From: an uncultured Bacilli bacterium
GTDB taxonomy: Bacteria > Bacillota_I > Bacilli_A > RF39 > UBA660
Assembly (NCBI GenBank): GCA_949280095.1
Contig: CASDHD010000025.1
Coordinates: 1 to 13,692, forward strand
Direction of reading: 5' to 3'
Length of the DNA: 13,692 nt
A program made the position numbers and the translations under genes. Under the pieces are notes generated by a model, which was not told the DNA's origin, made no database searches, and saw only the letters and a list, made by a program, of their open reading frames with translations. Positions 6,210 through 13,644 of the stretch are shown one piece after another. Position 1 is the first letter of the stretch, and every line of letters starts with the position of its first letter.

Positions 6210-7886
6210 ATGAAAGAAGATAGTACAAGTACGTCTATCGTCGCTTTAGGTGGCTTAGGCGAAGTTGGGAAAAACATGTATGTTGTGACCCATAAAGATG
6301 AAATTTTAATTGTAGATGCTGGCGTTATGTTTCCAACGGACGATTTATTGGGAATAGATGCCGTTATTCAAGATTTAACTTATTTAAAACAAAATGAAAA
6401 TAAAATTATTGGTTTAGTTATTACTCATGGACACGAAGACCATATCGGAGGTATTCCTTACCTTTTGCAAAGTATTCGTATTCCAAAAATATATGCTGCT
6501 AAAATTGCTGCCGACTTAATTCAAAAAAAGTTAATTGAACACAACCAAACTTATCAAGAAGTGGAAATTGTGAATAATGAAACAGTATTAAAGACTAAAT
6601 ACTTTGAGTTAGAGTTTGTAAATACGACCCACTCCATTCCAGATTCTTATGCAGTTGCTATTCATACTCCAAACGGTACCATTTTTGAAACAGGAGACTT
6701 TAAATTCGATTTAACTCCTATCGGGCCTATAACAGACTTACATAAAATGGCACGTATAAGTGAACGCGGTGTAAAAATTTTAATGAGTGATAGTACAAAT
6801 GCCCTATCTCCAGGATTTTCAACAAGTGAAAACGTCGTGGATGAAGCTTTAGAAAATATTATCAACAAGCATCCTGCACGTATTATTATTGCGACATTTG
6901 CTTCTAACATTTATCGTATTAAACATATCGCAGACACTTGTAAAAAACACAATCGTAAAATTGTTGTCTTTGGTAGAAGTATGGAAACCATTGTAGAACT
7001 TGCTTTAAATAATGGTCTTATAGAAGATAGAAATATATTTGTAGAATTTAGTGGGACGAAATCGCTAAAGAAAAACGAAATTTGTATCTTGTGTACAGGT
7101 TCTCAAGGAGAACCTCTTGCAGCACTTTCTCGTATTGCCAATGGTACTCATAAACAAATTACCCTAGTCCCAGATGATTTAGTCGTATTTTCATCAAACC
7201 CTATTCCTGGAAATGCTTCCCAAGTTAATCGGGTTATCAACAAATTATATTTAAAAGGTGTTCAAGTATTCACCAACAGCGAATTTAGTGATATTCATGC
7301 TTCAGGTCATGGAAAACAAGAAGAACAAAAACTAATGCTTCGTTTAATTCGTCCTGAATATTTCATGCCTTGTCATGGAGAATACAGAATGTTAAAAAAA
7401 CATGCAGAACTGGGTGTTGCCTGTGGAATACCAAAAGAAAATATCTTTATTTGTAAAAATGGCGATACGCTGATTATGGATAAAAACGGAATTCATCGTG
7501 GTGCTCCTGTACAAGCTGGAGATGTATACGTAGATGGAACACGTATTGGAGATGTAGGTAGCGTTGTTATTAAAGATAGGAAACTAATGAGTAATGATGG
7601 TATCTTACTTACCATTTTAAATATTAATCCTTTTACAAAAAAATTATTAATTAAACCAAACGTAACGACAAGAGGATTTATCATGGTCAATGAAAATAGT
7701 GAATTAATTAACCAAATTGAAAGAAAAGTAACGCATATCGTTAATAATGCTCTTGAAAATAATAGTTATAGTTATACAGATTTAAGAAATCAAATTATTT
7801 TAGAACTACATCCCTATATCAATGAATTAACTGGTAGAAGACCTATTATTTTACCTGTTATTATGGAAGTAAAAGAAAACAATTAA
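6210..7886 (+). CDS. rnj: Ribonuclease J (metallo-beta-lactamase / beta-CASP RNase)
   Basis: RNase J is a cytoplasmic zinc enzyme with 5'-3' exonuclease and endonuclease activity in mRNA decay and RNA maturation. The metallo-beta-lactamase motif HGHEDH is at residues 73-78. Further conserved blocks include SIPDSYAVAI, TGDFKFD, DSTNA and the beta-CASP segment CTGSQGEP, followed by HASGHG and PCHGEYRM; a C-terminal domain ends near RRPIILPVIMEV. I start at ATG 6210 (558 residues, close to the 555 of B. subtilis RNase J1), because GAGAGGA sits nine bases upstream and earlier in-frame ATGs at 6159 and 6192 lack a ribosome binding site or a transcript. The sequence does not separate J1 from J2. 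It is the only plus-strand gene here, divergent from the ftsY operon and convergent with the guanylate-kinase-like gene. Confidence 0.96.
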   Translation: MKEDSTSTSIVALGGLGEVGKNMYVVTHKDEILIVDAGVMFPTDDLLGIDAVIQDLTYLKQNENKIIGLVITHGHEDHIGGIPYLLQSIRIPKIYAAKIAADLIQKKLIEHNQTYQEVEIVNNETVLKTKYFELEFVNTTHSIPDSYAVAIHTPNGTIFETGDFKFDLTPIGPITDLHKMARISERGVKILMSDSTNALSPGFSTSENVVDEALENIINKHPARIIIATFASNIYRIKHIADTCKKHNRKIVVFGRSMETIVELALNNGLIEDRNIFVEFSGTKSLKKNEICILCTGSQGEPLAALSRIANGTHKQITLVPDDLVVFSSNPIPGNASQVNRVINKLYLKGVQVFTNSEFSDIHASGHGKQEEQKLMLRLIRPEYFMPCHGEYRMLKKHAELGVACGIPKENIFICKNGDTLIMDKNGIHRGAPVQAGDVYVDGTRIGDVGSVVIKDRKLMSNDGILLTILNINPFTKKLLIKPNVTTRGFIMVNENSELINQIERKVTHIVNNALENNSYSYTDLRNQIILELHPYINELTGRRPIILPVIMEVKENN

Positions 7887-7920
7887 AAAACTCAATCAAA
7901 TCAAGATTGAATTTTTTTAT
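7884..7920. terminator. Bidirectional terminator between rnj and the guanylate-kinase-like gene
   Basis: TCAATC (7892-7897) and GATTGA (7905-7910) pair around a 7-base loop. ATTTTTTTATTTT follows on the plus strand, and on the minus strand GTTTTTTAATT follows. One short hairpin can thus end both convergent transcripts. The stop codon of the minus-strand gene lies within the plus-strand T-run. Confidence 0.75.
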
Positions 7921-8519
7921 TTTGGAGATATATTTAACTTTCGTACCATAATATTCTCGAGTTGTTCTAAAGTTTCTTCAATACTTCCATTATTATCAAT
8001 AATGTATGGTTTATAGAACTCTATCTTATCTTCTGGAAAATCTTGTTCATCTGCTAAAAATCTTCTACACATTTCAGCATAATCGCTTGTTTTAGAATTT
8101 CTTTCTCTATCTAAAGCTCTTTGTAAACGTACACCTTTATCTAACTGAAAATAAATTGGTACTAAACATTCTCTAGGATAAATATTCAAAAACTTTTGAT
8201 ATCCATCCCAAGTATTAGGTGTCAAATAATTAAAATTATCTAAATCAATAGCGCTTTTTTCTGTTGCATAAGACCACATTCCTTGTATAGCGTTATAATC
8301 TCTTCTTTCTATAAGTTCATTTTTAGCATCCAATAAATTCATTTCTTCTTGTGTAATGAAATAATATTCCTTGCCATGCATTTCACCAGGTCTTATAGGT
8401 CTAGTAGTTAAAGGAATAATAGGTAATACATCATACATAGATAAAGTTTTTGCAAAAAAAGTGTCTTTTCCTGAACTACTAGGACCTATAAAGAAAAGAA
8501 TTTTATTATGATTTGACAT
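7917..8519 (-). CDS. Guanylate-kinase-like nucleotide kinase
   Basis: The 200-residue protein has the guanylate kinase fold signature: P-loop GPSSSGKDT (12-20), then TTRPIRPGEMHGKEYYF (38-54), which corresponds to the GMP-binding TTRxxRxGExxGxxYxF motif with R40, R43, E46 and a tyrosine, and E71 at the next conserved acidic position. The lid/adenine side looks like RALDRERN...CRRFLADEQDF. The usual GNYYGT motif is replaced by GMWSYATE, so substrate preference may differ from true Gmk and I do not assign gmk. It may be an accessory paralogue. ATG has AGGTGG five bases upstream. It has its own consensus promoter inside the preceding gene and ends in the shared bidirectional terminator. Confidence 0.8.
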   Translation of the reverse strand: MSNHNKILFFIGPSSSGKDTFFAKTLSMYDVLPIIPLTTRPIRPGEMHGKEYYFITQEEMNLLDAKNELIERRDYNAIQGMWSYATEKSAIDLDNFNYLTPNTWDGYQKFLNIYPRECLVPIYFQLDKGVRLQRALDRERNSKTSDYAEMCRRFLADEQDFPEDKIEFYKPYIIDNNGSIEETLEQLENIMVRKLNISPK

Positions 8520-8543
8520 CTTACCACCTACAAACTAGAAAAT

Positions 8544-8573
8544 ATTATAATGGTTTCTAATAATCTTTGTCAA
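8544..8573 (-). promoter_or_regulatory. Strong sigma-A promoter of the guanylate-kinase-like gene
   Basis: On the minus strand, a perfect TTGACA (8568-8573) and a perfect TATAAT (8544-8549) are 18 bases apart. The -35 box is inside the last codons of the amidotransferase gene (encoding FDKDY). Predicted start about 8537 gives a leader near 18 nt. This is the best promoter match in the window. Confidence 0.75.
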
Positions 8574-9270
8574 ATTCTTTTTTGTTCTTCTTGTATAAAG
8601 AACACACTTTTAAAAAATTCACAAATATATTATTCATGTATTCATCCTTTTTATAAAGACTCTCAGGATGAAACTGCACTCCAATATAAAATGTTTTAGA
8701 AGAATCTTCTACAATTTCATCCACTCCATCAGGAGAAACAGCAACTACTTTTAAAACACTTTTATTTAATGAGTGTCGAATATGCCTTGAATTTACCTCT
8801 ACCTCTTCTTTTCCAATCAAATGATAAGCTTTTGAAGTTTTGTCTATTTTAATACTATGGACATATCTCTCTTCTTTATTGTGGTCTTCATTTCCAAGTT
8901 TTCCAATGCTTCCTCCAACAGCACGAACCATATTATGTTTTCCTGCACAAATTCCTAAAATAGGAATATCATAGTCATAGCAAAATTTAGCGATGAAACA
9001 TTCATACTCATCTACATATCCACCACCTTGTAAAACTATTCCATCACACAAAGCAATTTGTTCATAAAAATTATGTTTTTCTGTAGTCGTCAATTGCTCT
9101 TGCCAATTATCTTTGGCAACAATTTTATCTTCATTAGGTGGTAGAATTCCAATTGCTACTCCGCCATTATCAAAAATGGCTTGTTCTACTTCATCCCGTA
9201 TAAAAGTTTCTAAACGTTTTTTATCTTGTCTATAATGCTTAGCAACGATGCCAATAATCGGTTTACTCAT
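8557..9270 (-). CDS. Class I glutamine amidotransferase, gamma-glutamyl-GABA hydrolase-like (peptidase C26)
   Basis: The 237-residue protein begins like PuuD-type hydrolases (KPIIGIVAKHY) and has a DGIVLQGGG segment (76-84), nucleophile elbow GICAGKHNM with Cys108, a VNSRHIRHSL block (159-168), and the catalytic His201/Glu203 in GVQFHPE. The Cys-His-Glu triad is therefore complete. The family hydrolyses gamma-glutamyl bonds, such as gamma-glutamyl-GABA or folate polyglutamates; the substrate here is not evident, and no putrescine genes are nearby. The elbow is CAG rather than the CRG common in PuuD. The start has AAAGGA eight bases upstream and lies 14 bases after the stop of the YcxB-like gene, so they are probably cotranscribed. 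The gene's 3' end contains the promoter for its downstream neighbour. Confidence 0.87.
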   Translation of the reverse strand: MSKPIIGIVAKHYRQDKKRLETFIRDEVEQAIFDNGGVAIGILPPNEDKIVAKDNWQEQLTTTEKHNFYEQIALCDGIVLQGGGYVDEYECFIAKFCYDYDIPILGICAGKHNMVRAVGGSIGKLGNEDHNKEERYVHSIKIDKTSKAYHLIGKEEVEVNSRHIRHSLNKSVLKVVAVSPDGVDEIVEDSSKTFYIGVQFHPESLYKKDEYMNNIFVNFLKVCSLYKKNKKEFDKDY

Positions 9271-9284
9271 AATATAATCCTTTC

Positions 9285-10526
9285 CTACATAAAAATGCTA
9301 TCATCCACTTGTTTATTACCCACAATAAATTCATAAAGTTCATTATAAGTATCAGCATTTTCAGAATGATAAAAATAAAGTGTATCATTGTCTATAAACC
9401 AATCATCTTTAGTATAAAATAAAAACTGAATAAGTTTTTTTATACCGTTCATTTTTTCAGAATTGATTTGCTTTTCTTCTTCTAAATCATGTACATAATT
9501 AATATCATTCTCTGTAAACAATAAATCTAAATATAAATCTTTATAATACTCTCCTAAATTTTCACCAAAAATGAGTTTCATAGCTTTTTCCTTATCAAAC
9601 ATAGCAATCATTTGATCTAATGCATCACTTGCCTTTTGTTGGCGAATAGCCAAATTTTTAATAAACTCATCTAAATCTTTAGAATCATCAAAAAACATTT
9701 CAGGTTTCAAAAGTTCTAAAGTTCCTTCTGCATTATTACTTAAATATTCATTTTCCAGTTCATAATATTCGTTATAGTACTCTTTTACATATTTTTCAAC
9801 AATTCCATATTGTTGATGAGAATAAATTTGAAAATCTACCTCACGATTCCTAATTGTTTTTTCTATTTCATCATACAAAATACTTTCATTGTATAAATCA
9901 AAACCAATAGAAAATGAAAAAGTAAATAGAAAAAGCAAAAGATAAATTCCCACATTCCAAAAAAAAGTTTTAAATTTATGTTCTTCTAATAATTCATGCT
10001 TATAAATAGAAATGCTTGGTTTATACTTTTGAATTGCATTTTTAACAATCTCTTCATTTGTAGCAGAATTAGAAAAAAAATAAACAGTTCTCCTAGCAAA
10101 AATATAAATAAGATTATCTTCTATCAAAATATTTTTTACTTTGCTCCAAGGCGTAGAAACTACTCGACCACTTTCACTTGTATCAAAGATTCCTTCCTCC
10201 GAAAAGCGAACCTCTCCTTCTGTATCCCTTACTCTAAAACAACAATAAAAATACTGTAAAAGTAAAATCGTATTGAAAGCAAACACCACAATAAGAAGAA
10301 GAGCAAAAAATGTTGCTAAATCATCTTGACCAAAGTTAAATAAATTATAAATCACAAAAAAATCTAAAAAGCACAAAATATAATTTGTAATACAAATTTG
10401 TGTTAAAGATTTTGGCCTTTTCATTTGATTCTTTTTCATTTTTCTTTTTTGAGTTGCAAAACCTAATGCTCGATTTAAAAAATGTCTTACCTCTTTTTTA
10501 TTCTTATATTCATAATTAATTTTCAT
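9285..10526 (-). CDS. Three-helix membrane protein with a YcxB-like domain and a long extracytoplasmic C-terminus
   Basis: Starting at ATG 10526 the protein has 413 residues. Two hydrophobic helices (about 44-64 and 70-95) are followed by a YcxB-like module (about 105-168, VRFSEEGIFDTSESG then TPWSKVKNILIEDNLIYIF), a third helix (187-209), and a 200-residue acidic, mostly helical tail with no cysteine. With a basic, inside N-terminus the YcxB-like part should be cytoplasmic and the tail outside. YcxB domains have no firm function, and I recognise no fold in the tail. I prefer 10526 over an in-frame GTG at 10538 because GTGGGGAT, which includes that GTG, is well placed as the ribosome binding site. 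No promoter is obvious in the 39 bases after the rny stop, so expression may depend on read-through of the rny terminator. Confidence 0.8.
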   Translation of the reverse strand: MKINYEYKNKKEVRHFLNRALGFATQKRKMKKNQMKRPKSLTQICITNYILCFLDFFVIYNLFNFGQDDLATFFALLLIVVFAFNTILLLQYFYCCFRVRDTEGEVRFSEEGIFDTSESGRVVSTPWSKVKNILIEDNLIYIFARRTVYFFSNSATNEEIVKNAIQKYKPSISIYKHELLEEHKFKTFFWNVGIYLLLFLFTFSFSIGFDLYNESILYDEIEKTIRNREVDFQIYSHQQYGIVEKYVKEYYNEYYELENEYLSNNAEGTLELLKPEMFFDDSKDLDEFIKNLAIRQQKASDALDQMIAMFDKEKAMKLIFGENLGEYYKDLYLDLLFTENDINYVHDLEEEKQINSEKMNGIKKLIQFLFYTKDDWFIDNDTLYFYHSENADTYNELYEFIVGNKQVDDSIFM

Positions 10527-10552
10527 ATCTATCCCCACTTTTTCACTTTAAC

Positions 10553-10579
10553 AGAAAAAGAAGCTCTATTTTGCTTCTT
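10553..10579 (-). terminator. Intrinsic terminator at the end of rny
   Basis: On the minus strand AAGAAGC and GCTTCTT (10573-10579 and 10558-10564) form a 7-bp stem with an 8-base loop and a short T-run. The loop contains the rny stop codon TAG. The T-run is short and broken by C, so termination may be partial, which would allow read-through into the YcxB-like gene. Confidence 0.6.
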
Positions 10580-12122
10580 CTTGTGCTCTTGTTTCGCGAA
10601 TCACTGTTATTTTTACTGTTCCAGGATATTGCATCTCCGATTCTATTTTCTCTTTAATATCTCTTGCCATTTTATAACTAGTTGTATCATCAATCTCATC
10701 AGGACGCACCATTACACGAATCTCTCGACCCGCTTGCATTGCGAATGCCTTATCTACTCCTTCAAAAGAATTTCCGATTTTTTCTAGTTGTTCTAATCTT
10801 TTAATATAATTTTCTAAAGAATCGTTTCTTGCACCAGGCCTTGCTGCAGAGAGAGTATCAGCAATTTGAACTAATACTGAAATAACACTAGTTTGAGCTT
10901 CATCTCCATGATGAGAGGCAATTGCATTTAGTACTATTTCATCTTCATGATATTTTTTCGCAATATCAAGTCCAATTTGTACATGAGAACCTTCCATTTC
11001 AAAATCAATTGATTTTCCAATATCATGTAAAAGTCCAGATCTTTTGGCAAGATTTACGTTTTCGCCAAGTTCTCCTGCCATTAAACCAGTAAGATTAGCT
11101 ACTTCAATTGAATGTTGTAAAGCATTTTGACCATAACTTGTTCTAAAGTGTAGCTTTCCAATCAAATGAACTAAATCAGCATCGACATTCGTTAACCCTA
11201 AACCGTAAATTGCATCTTGTCCCATTTCGGTAATTTTATTATGAATATCTTTTTCTACTTTATCATAAACTTCTTCAATACGAGATGGATGAATTCGACC
11301 ATCTTTAATTAAAGTTTCAATCGTAATCTTTGCCATCTCACGACGTAATGGATCAAAACTTGATATTACTATAGCTTCTGGTGTATCATCAATAATTAAA
11401 TCAACACCAGTTACGGATTCGATGGTACGAATATTTCGCCCTTCTCTTCCAATTAAACGTCCTTTCATCTCATCATTTGGTAAAGTAATCGTACTAACAG
11501 TTTGTTCACTTGCAACATCCTCTGAATAGCGTTGCATACTAGAAACAATTAAATCTCTTGCTTTTTCATTCGCAACAAGTTTTGCTTCACTTTCCTTCTC
11601 TTTGATATAATTGGTTATTTCTAATGACATCTCATCTTCCACACGTTTCATAATTAAATCACGTGCTTTATCACGAGAAAATTTAGAAATACTTTCTAAT
11701 TGTTGTAATTCTTCTTTCAACATTTCATCCATTTTGGCTTCTTTTTCTTGCAATTCTTTTTGCTTTTGGGATAAATTATTATCACGTTCATCAAGTAAAG
11801 AATCTCTTTTTTGCAACATTTCTTCTCTTTTATCAAGGCTATTTTCTCTCTGCATTAAACGAGATTCCGAGTCTTTCATTTCTTCTTTCTTTTGTTTAAT
11901 TTCTTTTTCTGCTTCTTGTTTTAAACGAAAAGATTCTTCTTTTAATTCTAAAAGTGCATCTCTTTTATGTTTATCTGCTTCTTTTTTTGCATTTTCTAAT
12001 AATTTCTCCGCTTTCGCTTCGGCTTTGTTACCTTTTATAGTATTTAAAACTAAAATAGCAACAATTCCAATTATAATTCCAATAATCAAAGCTAAAATAA
12101 TGGATACAAAATTTAAACTCAT
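10566..12122 (-). CDS. rny: Ribonuclease Y
   Basis: RNase Y is the membrane-anchored endonuclease that starts decay of many Firmicutes mRNAs. The 518-residue protein (520 in B. subtilis) has every expected part: one N-terminal membrane helix (about 4-27), a long, highly charged coiled coil (about 30-200), a KH RNA-binding domain with GRLIGREGRN (221-230), and an HD phosphohydrolase domain with QHSIEVA, LLHDIGK (H366, D367) and SHHGDE (H404, H405). The start has GGAGGG eight bases upstream. It carries its own promoter after the thyA-dfrA pair and ends in a terminator. RNase J, its usual partner in mRNA turnover, is encoded about 2.7 kb away on the opposite strand. Confidence 0.97.
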   Translation of the reverse strand: MSLNFVSIILALIIGIIIGIVAILVLNTIKGNKAEAKAEKLLENAKKEADKHKRDALLELKEESFRLKQEAEKEIKQKKEEMKDSESRLMQRENSLDKREEMLQKRDSLLDERDNNLSQKQKELQEKEAKMDEMLKEELQQLESISKFSRDKARDLIMKRVEDEMSLEITNYIKEKESEAKLVANEKARDLIVSSMQRYSEDVASEQTVSTITLPNDEMKGRLIGREGRNIRTIESVTGVDLIIDDTPEAIVISSFDPLRREMAKITIETLIKDGRIHPSRIEEVYDKVEKDIHNKITEMGQDAIYGLGLTNVDADLVHLIGKLHFRTSYGQNALQHSIEVANLTGLMAGELGENVNLAKRSGLLHDIGKSIDFEMEGSHVQIGLDIAKKYHEDEIVLNAIASHHGDEAQTSVISVLVQIADTLSAARPGARNDSLENYIKRLEQLEKIGNSFEGVDKAFAMQAGREIRVMVRPDEIDDTTSYKMARDIKEKIESEMQYPGTVKITVIRETRAQEEAK

Positions 12123-12186
12123 CTACTATCCCTCCATTATTTTTCTATATAACTAATTCATTTTAAATAAATAAGTCTATATTTCC

Positions 12187-12215
12187 ATTATAAAGTTTAA
12201 ATAAAAAATTAGCAA
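12187..12215 (-). promoter_or_regulatory. Sigma-A promoter of rny, overlapping the dfrA terminator
   Basis: On the minus strand TTGCTA (12210-12215) and a perfect TATAAT (12187-12192) are 17 bases apart. The -35 box is part of the 3' arm of the dfrA terminator hairpin. The start would be about 12180, giving a leader of roughly 58 nt. Confidence 0.6.
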
Positions 12216-12234
12216 TAAATTTTTTGCTAATTTT
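12201..12234 (-). terminator. Intrinsic terminator of thyA-dfrA
   Basis: On the minus strand AAAATTAGCAA (12224-12234) and TTGCTAATTTT (12205-12215) form an 11-bp stem around an 8-base loop, followed by a T-run. The dfrA stop codon lies partly in the 5' arm. The plus-strand reading also has T after the hairpin, but no plus-strand gene approaches from the left. Confidence 0.8.
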
Positions 12235-12730
12235 ATTCTTCCTTCTGTAATTCTCTTTTTAATACATATTCATTAATTATATAGTTAGTATTATTTTCTT
12301 GTCCTATACATAATGTATTTTTATCATAGTAGTCTAAAAATTCTGGAAAATAAACATCCGCTACATGGGATTCTTGTATTTCTGTTAAAAAAATTTTTTT
12401 GGCTTCTAACAAATACATTTTATATAAAGAAGCACCTCCTATAATAAAAGGAATTTCCTCTAATTCATTTAAATATGCATCTAATTCTTCTTTTCTAGAA
12501 TACACTTTTACATTTGGAATTTCTAAATTTTGGTGTGATAAAACAATATGCTCACGATTAGGTAGTAGCTTTGGTAATGACTCAAATGTTTTTCTTCCCA
12601 TTATAATAGGATGGCCTGTAGTTATTTTTCTAAAAAATTTCATATCCTCTTTTATATGCCATATTAAATCGTTTTTATAACCGAGTTCTCGGTTCTGACC
12701 AATGGCTGCAATCATATAGATATCTTTCAT
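12233..12730 (-). CDS. dfrA: Dihydrofolate reductase
   Basis: The enzyme reduces dihydrofolate to tetrahydrofolate with NADPH, restoring the folate oxidised by ThyA. The 165-residue chain is typical for bacterial DHFR. It shows IAAIGQNRELGY at the N-terminus, WHIKEDMKFFRKIT with W24 and the catalytic acid D29, the nucleotide-binding GRKTFESL and IVLSHQ, and IIGGASLYKMYL followed by TEI. It starts three bases after the thyA stop, with AGGA inside the end of thyA as ribosome binding site, so the two are co-translated. This thyA-dfrA order is common in Firmicutes. Chromosomal symbols vary (dfrA, folA). Confidence 0.96.
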   Translation of the reverse strand: MKDIYMIAAIGQNRELGYKNDLIWHIKEDMKFFRKITTGHPIIMGRKTFESLPKLLPNREHIVLSHQNLEIPNVKVYSRKEELDAYLNELEEIPFIIGGASLYKMYLLEAKKIFLTEIQESHVADVYFPEFLDYYDKNTLCIGQENNTNYIINEYVLKRELQKEE

Positions 12731-12733
12731 ATT

Positions 12734-13585
12734 TTATATTCCTAGCTCAAATTTTAATTGTGGATTTTTTTCCTTAATTAATTGTCTTGGATAATCTTCA
12801 AGAATTACATCCTCTGGTTCAAAATCAAAAAAGTTGACTTTATCTGGGTTCAATATAAATTTAGGATTACAATCAATTGGCTCGCGTTGAAGCATCTCTT
12901 TTACTTGTTCTATGTGCCTATCATATATTTGAATATTATTATAAAACCAAGTAAAACGTCCAGGTGTGAGTCCAAGATGTCTTGCCACCATTAAATGGAA
13001 CACTAAGTATTGCACTTGATTAATACAACCAGCTGTTGCAAAGTCACTTGAACGCTGTGTTAAACACATATCTAAATAATCAATTCCATCATTTCCATGT
13101 CTAACATTCCACATTGTTAAAAATGCACAAGGTTTTAACCCAGGATTATCGTTTAGTTCCTCTTCTTGCCATAATGAAATCATATGGCGTCTTCCATCAG
13201 GGTCCTTTTGTATTCCATCTAATAGATTTTCCATAGAATTATAACGTTTTACAGTATGACCATAACAAGTTCCTATCGTTCTATCACCGATGTCCCATTC
13301 ATCCCACCATGTTACATGATATTTATCTTTTAATACTTCTAAATCATTAGACTGTTGTTGATAAATCCATAACAATTCACCAATACTACTTTTTATAGCA
13401 ATTGGTCTTAAAGTAATTAATGGTGATTCCCCTTTTGTTAAATCATAAGTACACATTCCATGATTAACACTTAATGTGTGAGCTGGTGTCCCATCTTTGT
13501 ATTTTGGACGTGGATTCTTATCTAAACATCCCTCGCTTAAAATTCTTTTAAAAATTTCTTTTGTATAAATGTCTCCTTTTGTCAT
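12734..13585 (-). CDS. thyA: Thymidylate synthase, B. subtilis ThyA / phage phi3T-like subfamily
   Basis: The enzyme methylates dUMP to dTMP using 5,10-methylene-THF and yields dihydrofolate. Within 283 residues are DGTPAHTLSV (31-40), ELLWIYQ (70-76), WWDEW (93-97), RR (132-133), the catalytic Cys153 in LKPCAF, QRSSD (177-181), Asn189 and Tyr221. Length and pattern resemble B. subtilis ThyA rather than the E. coli/ThyB type. Differences from E. coli: the residue after the Cys is Ala, not His; PFN is CIN; and the His of the HxY dUMP-sugar contact is Gln219 (IQIY). The last change is also unlike B. subtilis ThyA. Activity still seems likely because Cys, both Arg, RSxD, Asn and Tyr are kept. 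Start supported by AAAGGAT seven bases upstream. Confidence 0.95.
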   Translation of the reverse strand: MTKGDIYTKEIFKRILSEGCLDKNPRPKYKDGTPAHTLSVNHGMCTYDLTKGESPLITLRPIAIKSSIGELLWIYQQQSNDLEVLKDKYHVTWWDEWDIGDRTIGTCYGHTVKRYNSMENLLDGIQKDPDGRRHMISLWQEEELNDNPGLKPCAFLTMWNVRHGNDGIDYLDMCLTQRSSDFATAGCINQVQYLVFHLMVARHLGLTPGRFTWFYNNIQIYDRHIEQVKEMLQREPIDCNPKFILNPDKVNFFDFEPEDVILEDYPRQLIKEKNPQLKFELGI

Positions 13586-13628
13586 AAAATATCCTTTCTT
13601 CCTAACCCCAAAGTTTATCCTTAAATTA

Positions 13629-13634
13629 ATTATA
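13629..13634 (-). promoter_or_regulatory. -10 box of the thyA-dfrA promoter
   Basis: A perfect TATAAT on the minus strand lies about 45 bases before the thyA ATG, with a predicted start near 13622. The -35 area is a pyrimidine run without a good TTGACA match, so the promoter is only half supported. Confidence 0.4.
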
Positions 13635-13644
13635 CACTATCGCA

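Noticed and set aside
6662..7690. Minus-strand open frames inside rnj (6662-6910 and 7493-7690)
   Set aside because: Antisense to a strongly conserved enzyme; no ribosome binding sites and low-complexity composition.
9996..10787. Plus-strand open frames opposite the YcxB-like gene and the end of rny
   Set aside because: Antisense by-products of AT-rich coding DNA; composition is unlike a protein and they cross gene boundaries.
11611..12156. 181-codon plus-strand open frame opposite the rny coiled coil
   Set aside because: Serine/phenylalanine-rich complement of the lysine/glutamate-rich coiled coil; a typical antisense shadow.
12399..12994. Plus-strand open frames opposite dfrA and thyA
   Set aside because: Antisense to conserved enzymes, with no start signals.
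461..13585. A defence island, mobile element or secondary-metabolite system
   Set aside because: The genes are recognisable housekeeping families or small unknowns; no transposase, integrase, attachment sites or direct repeats flank any block.
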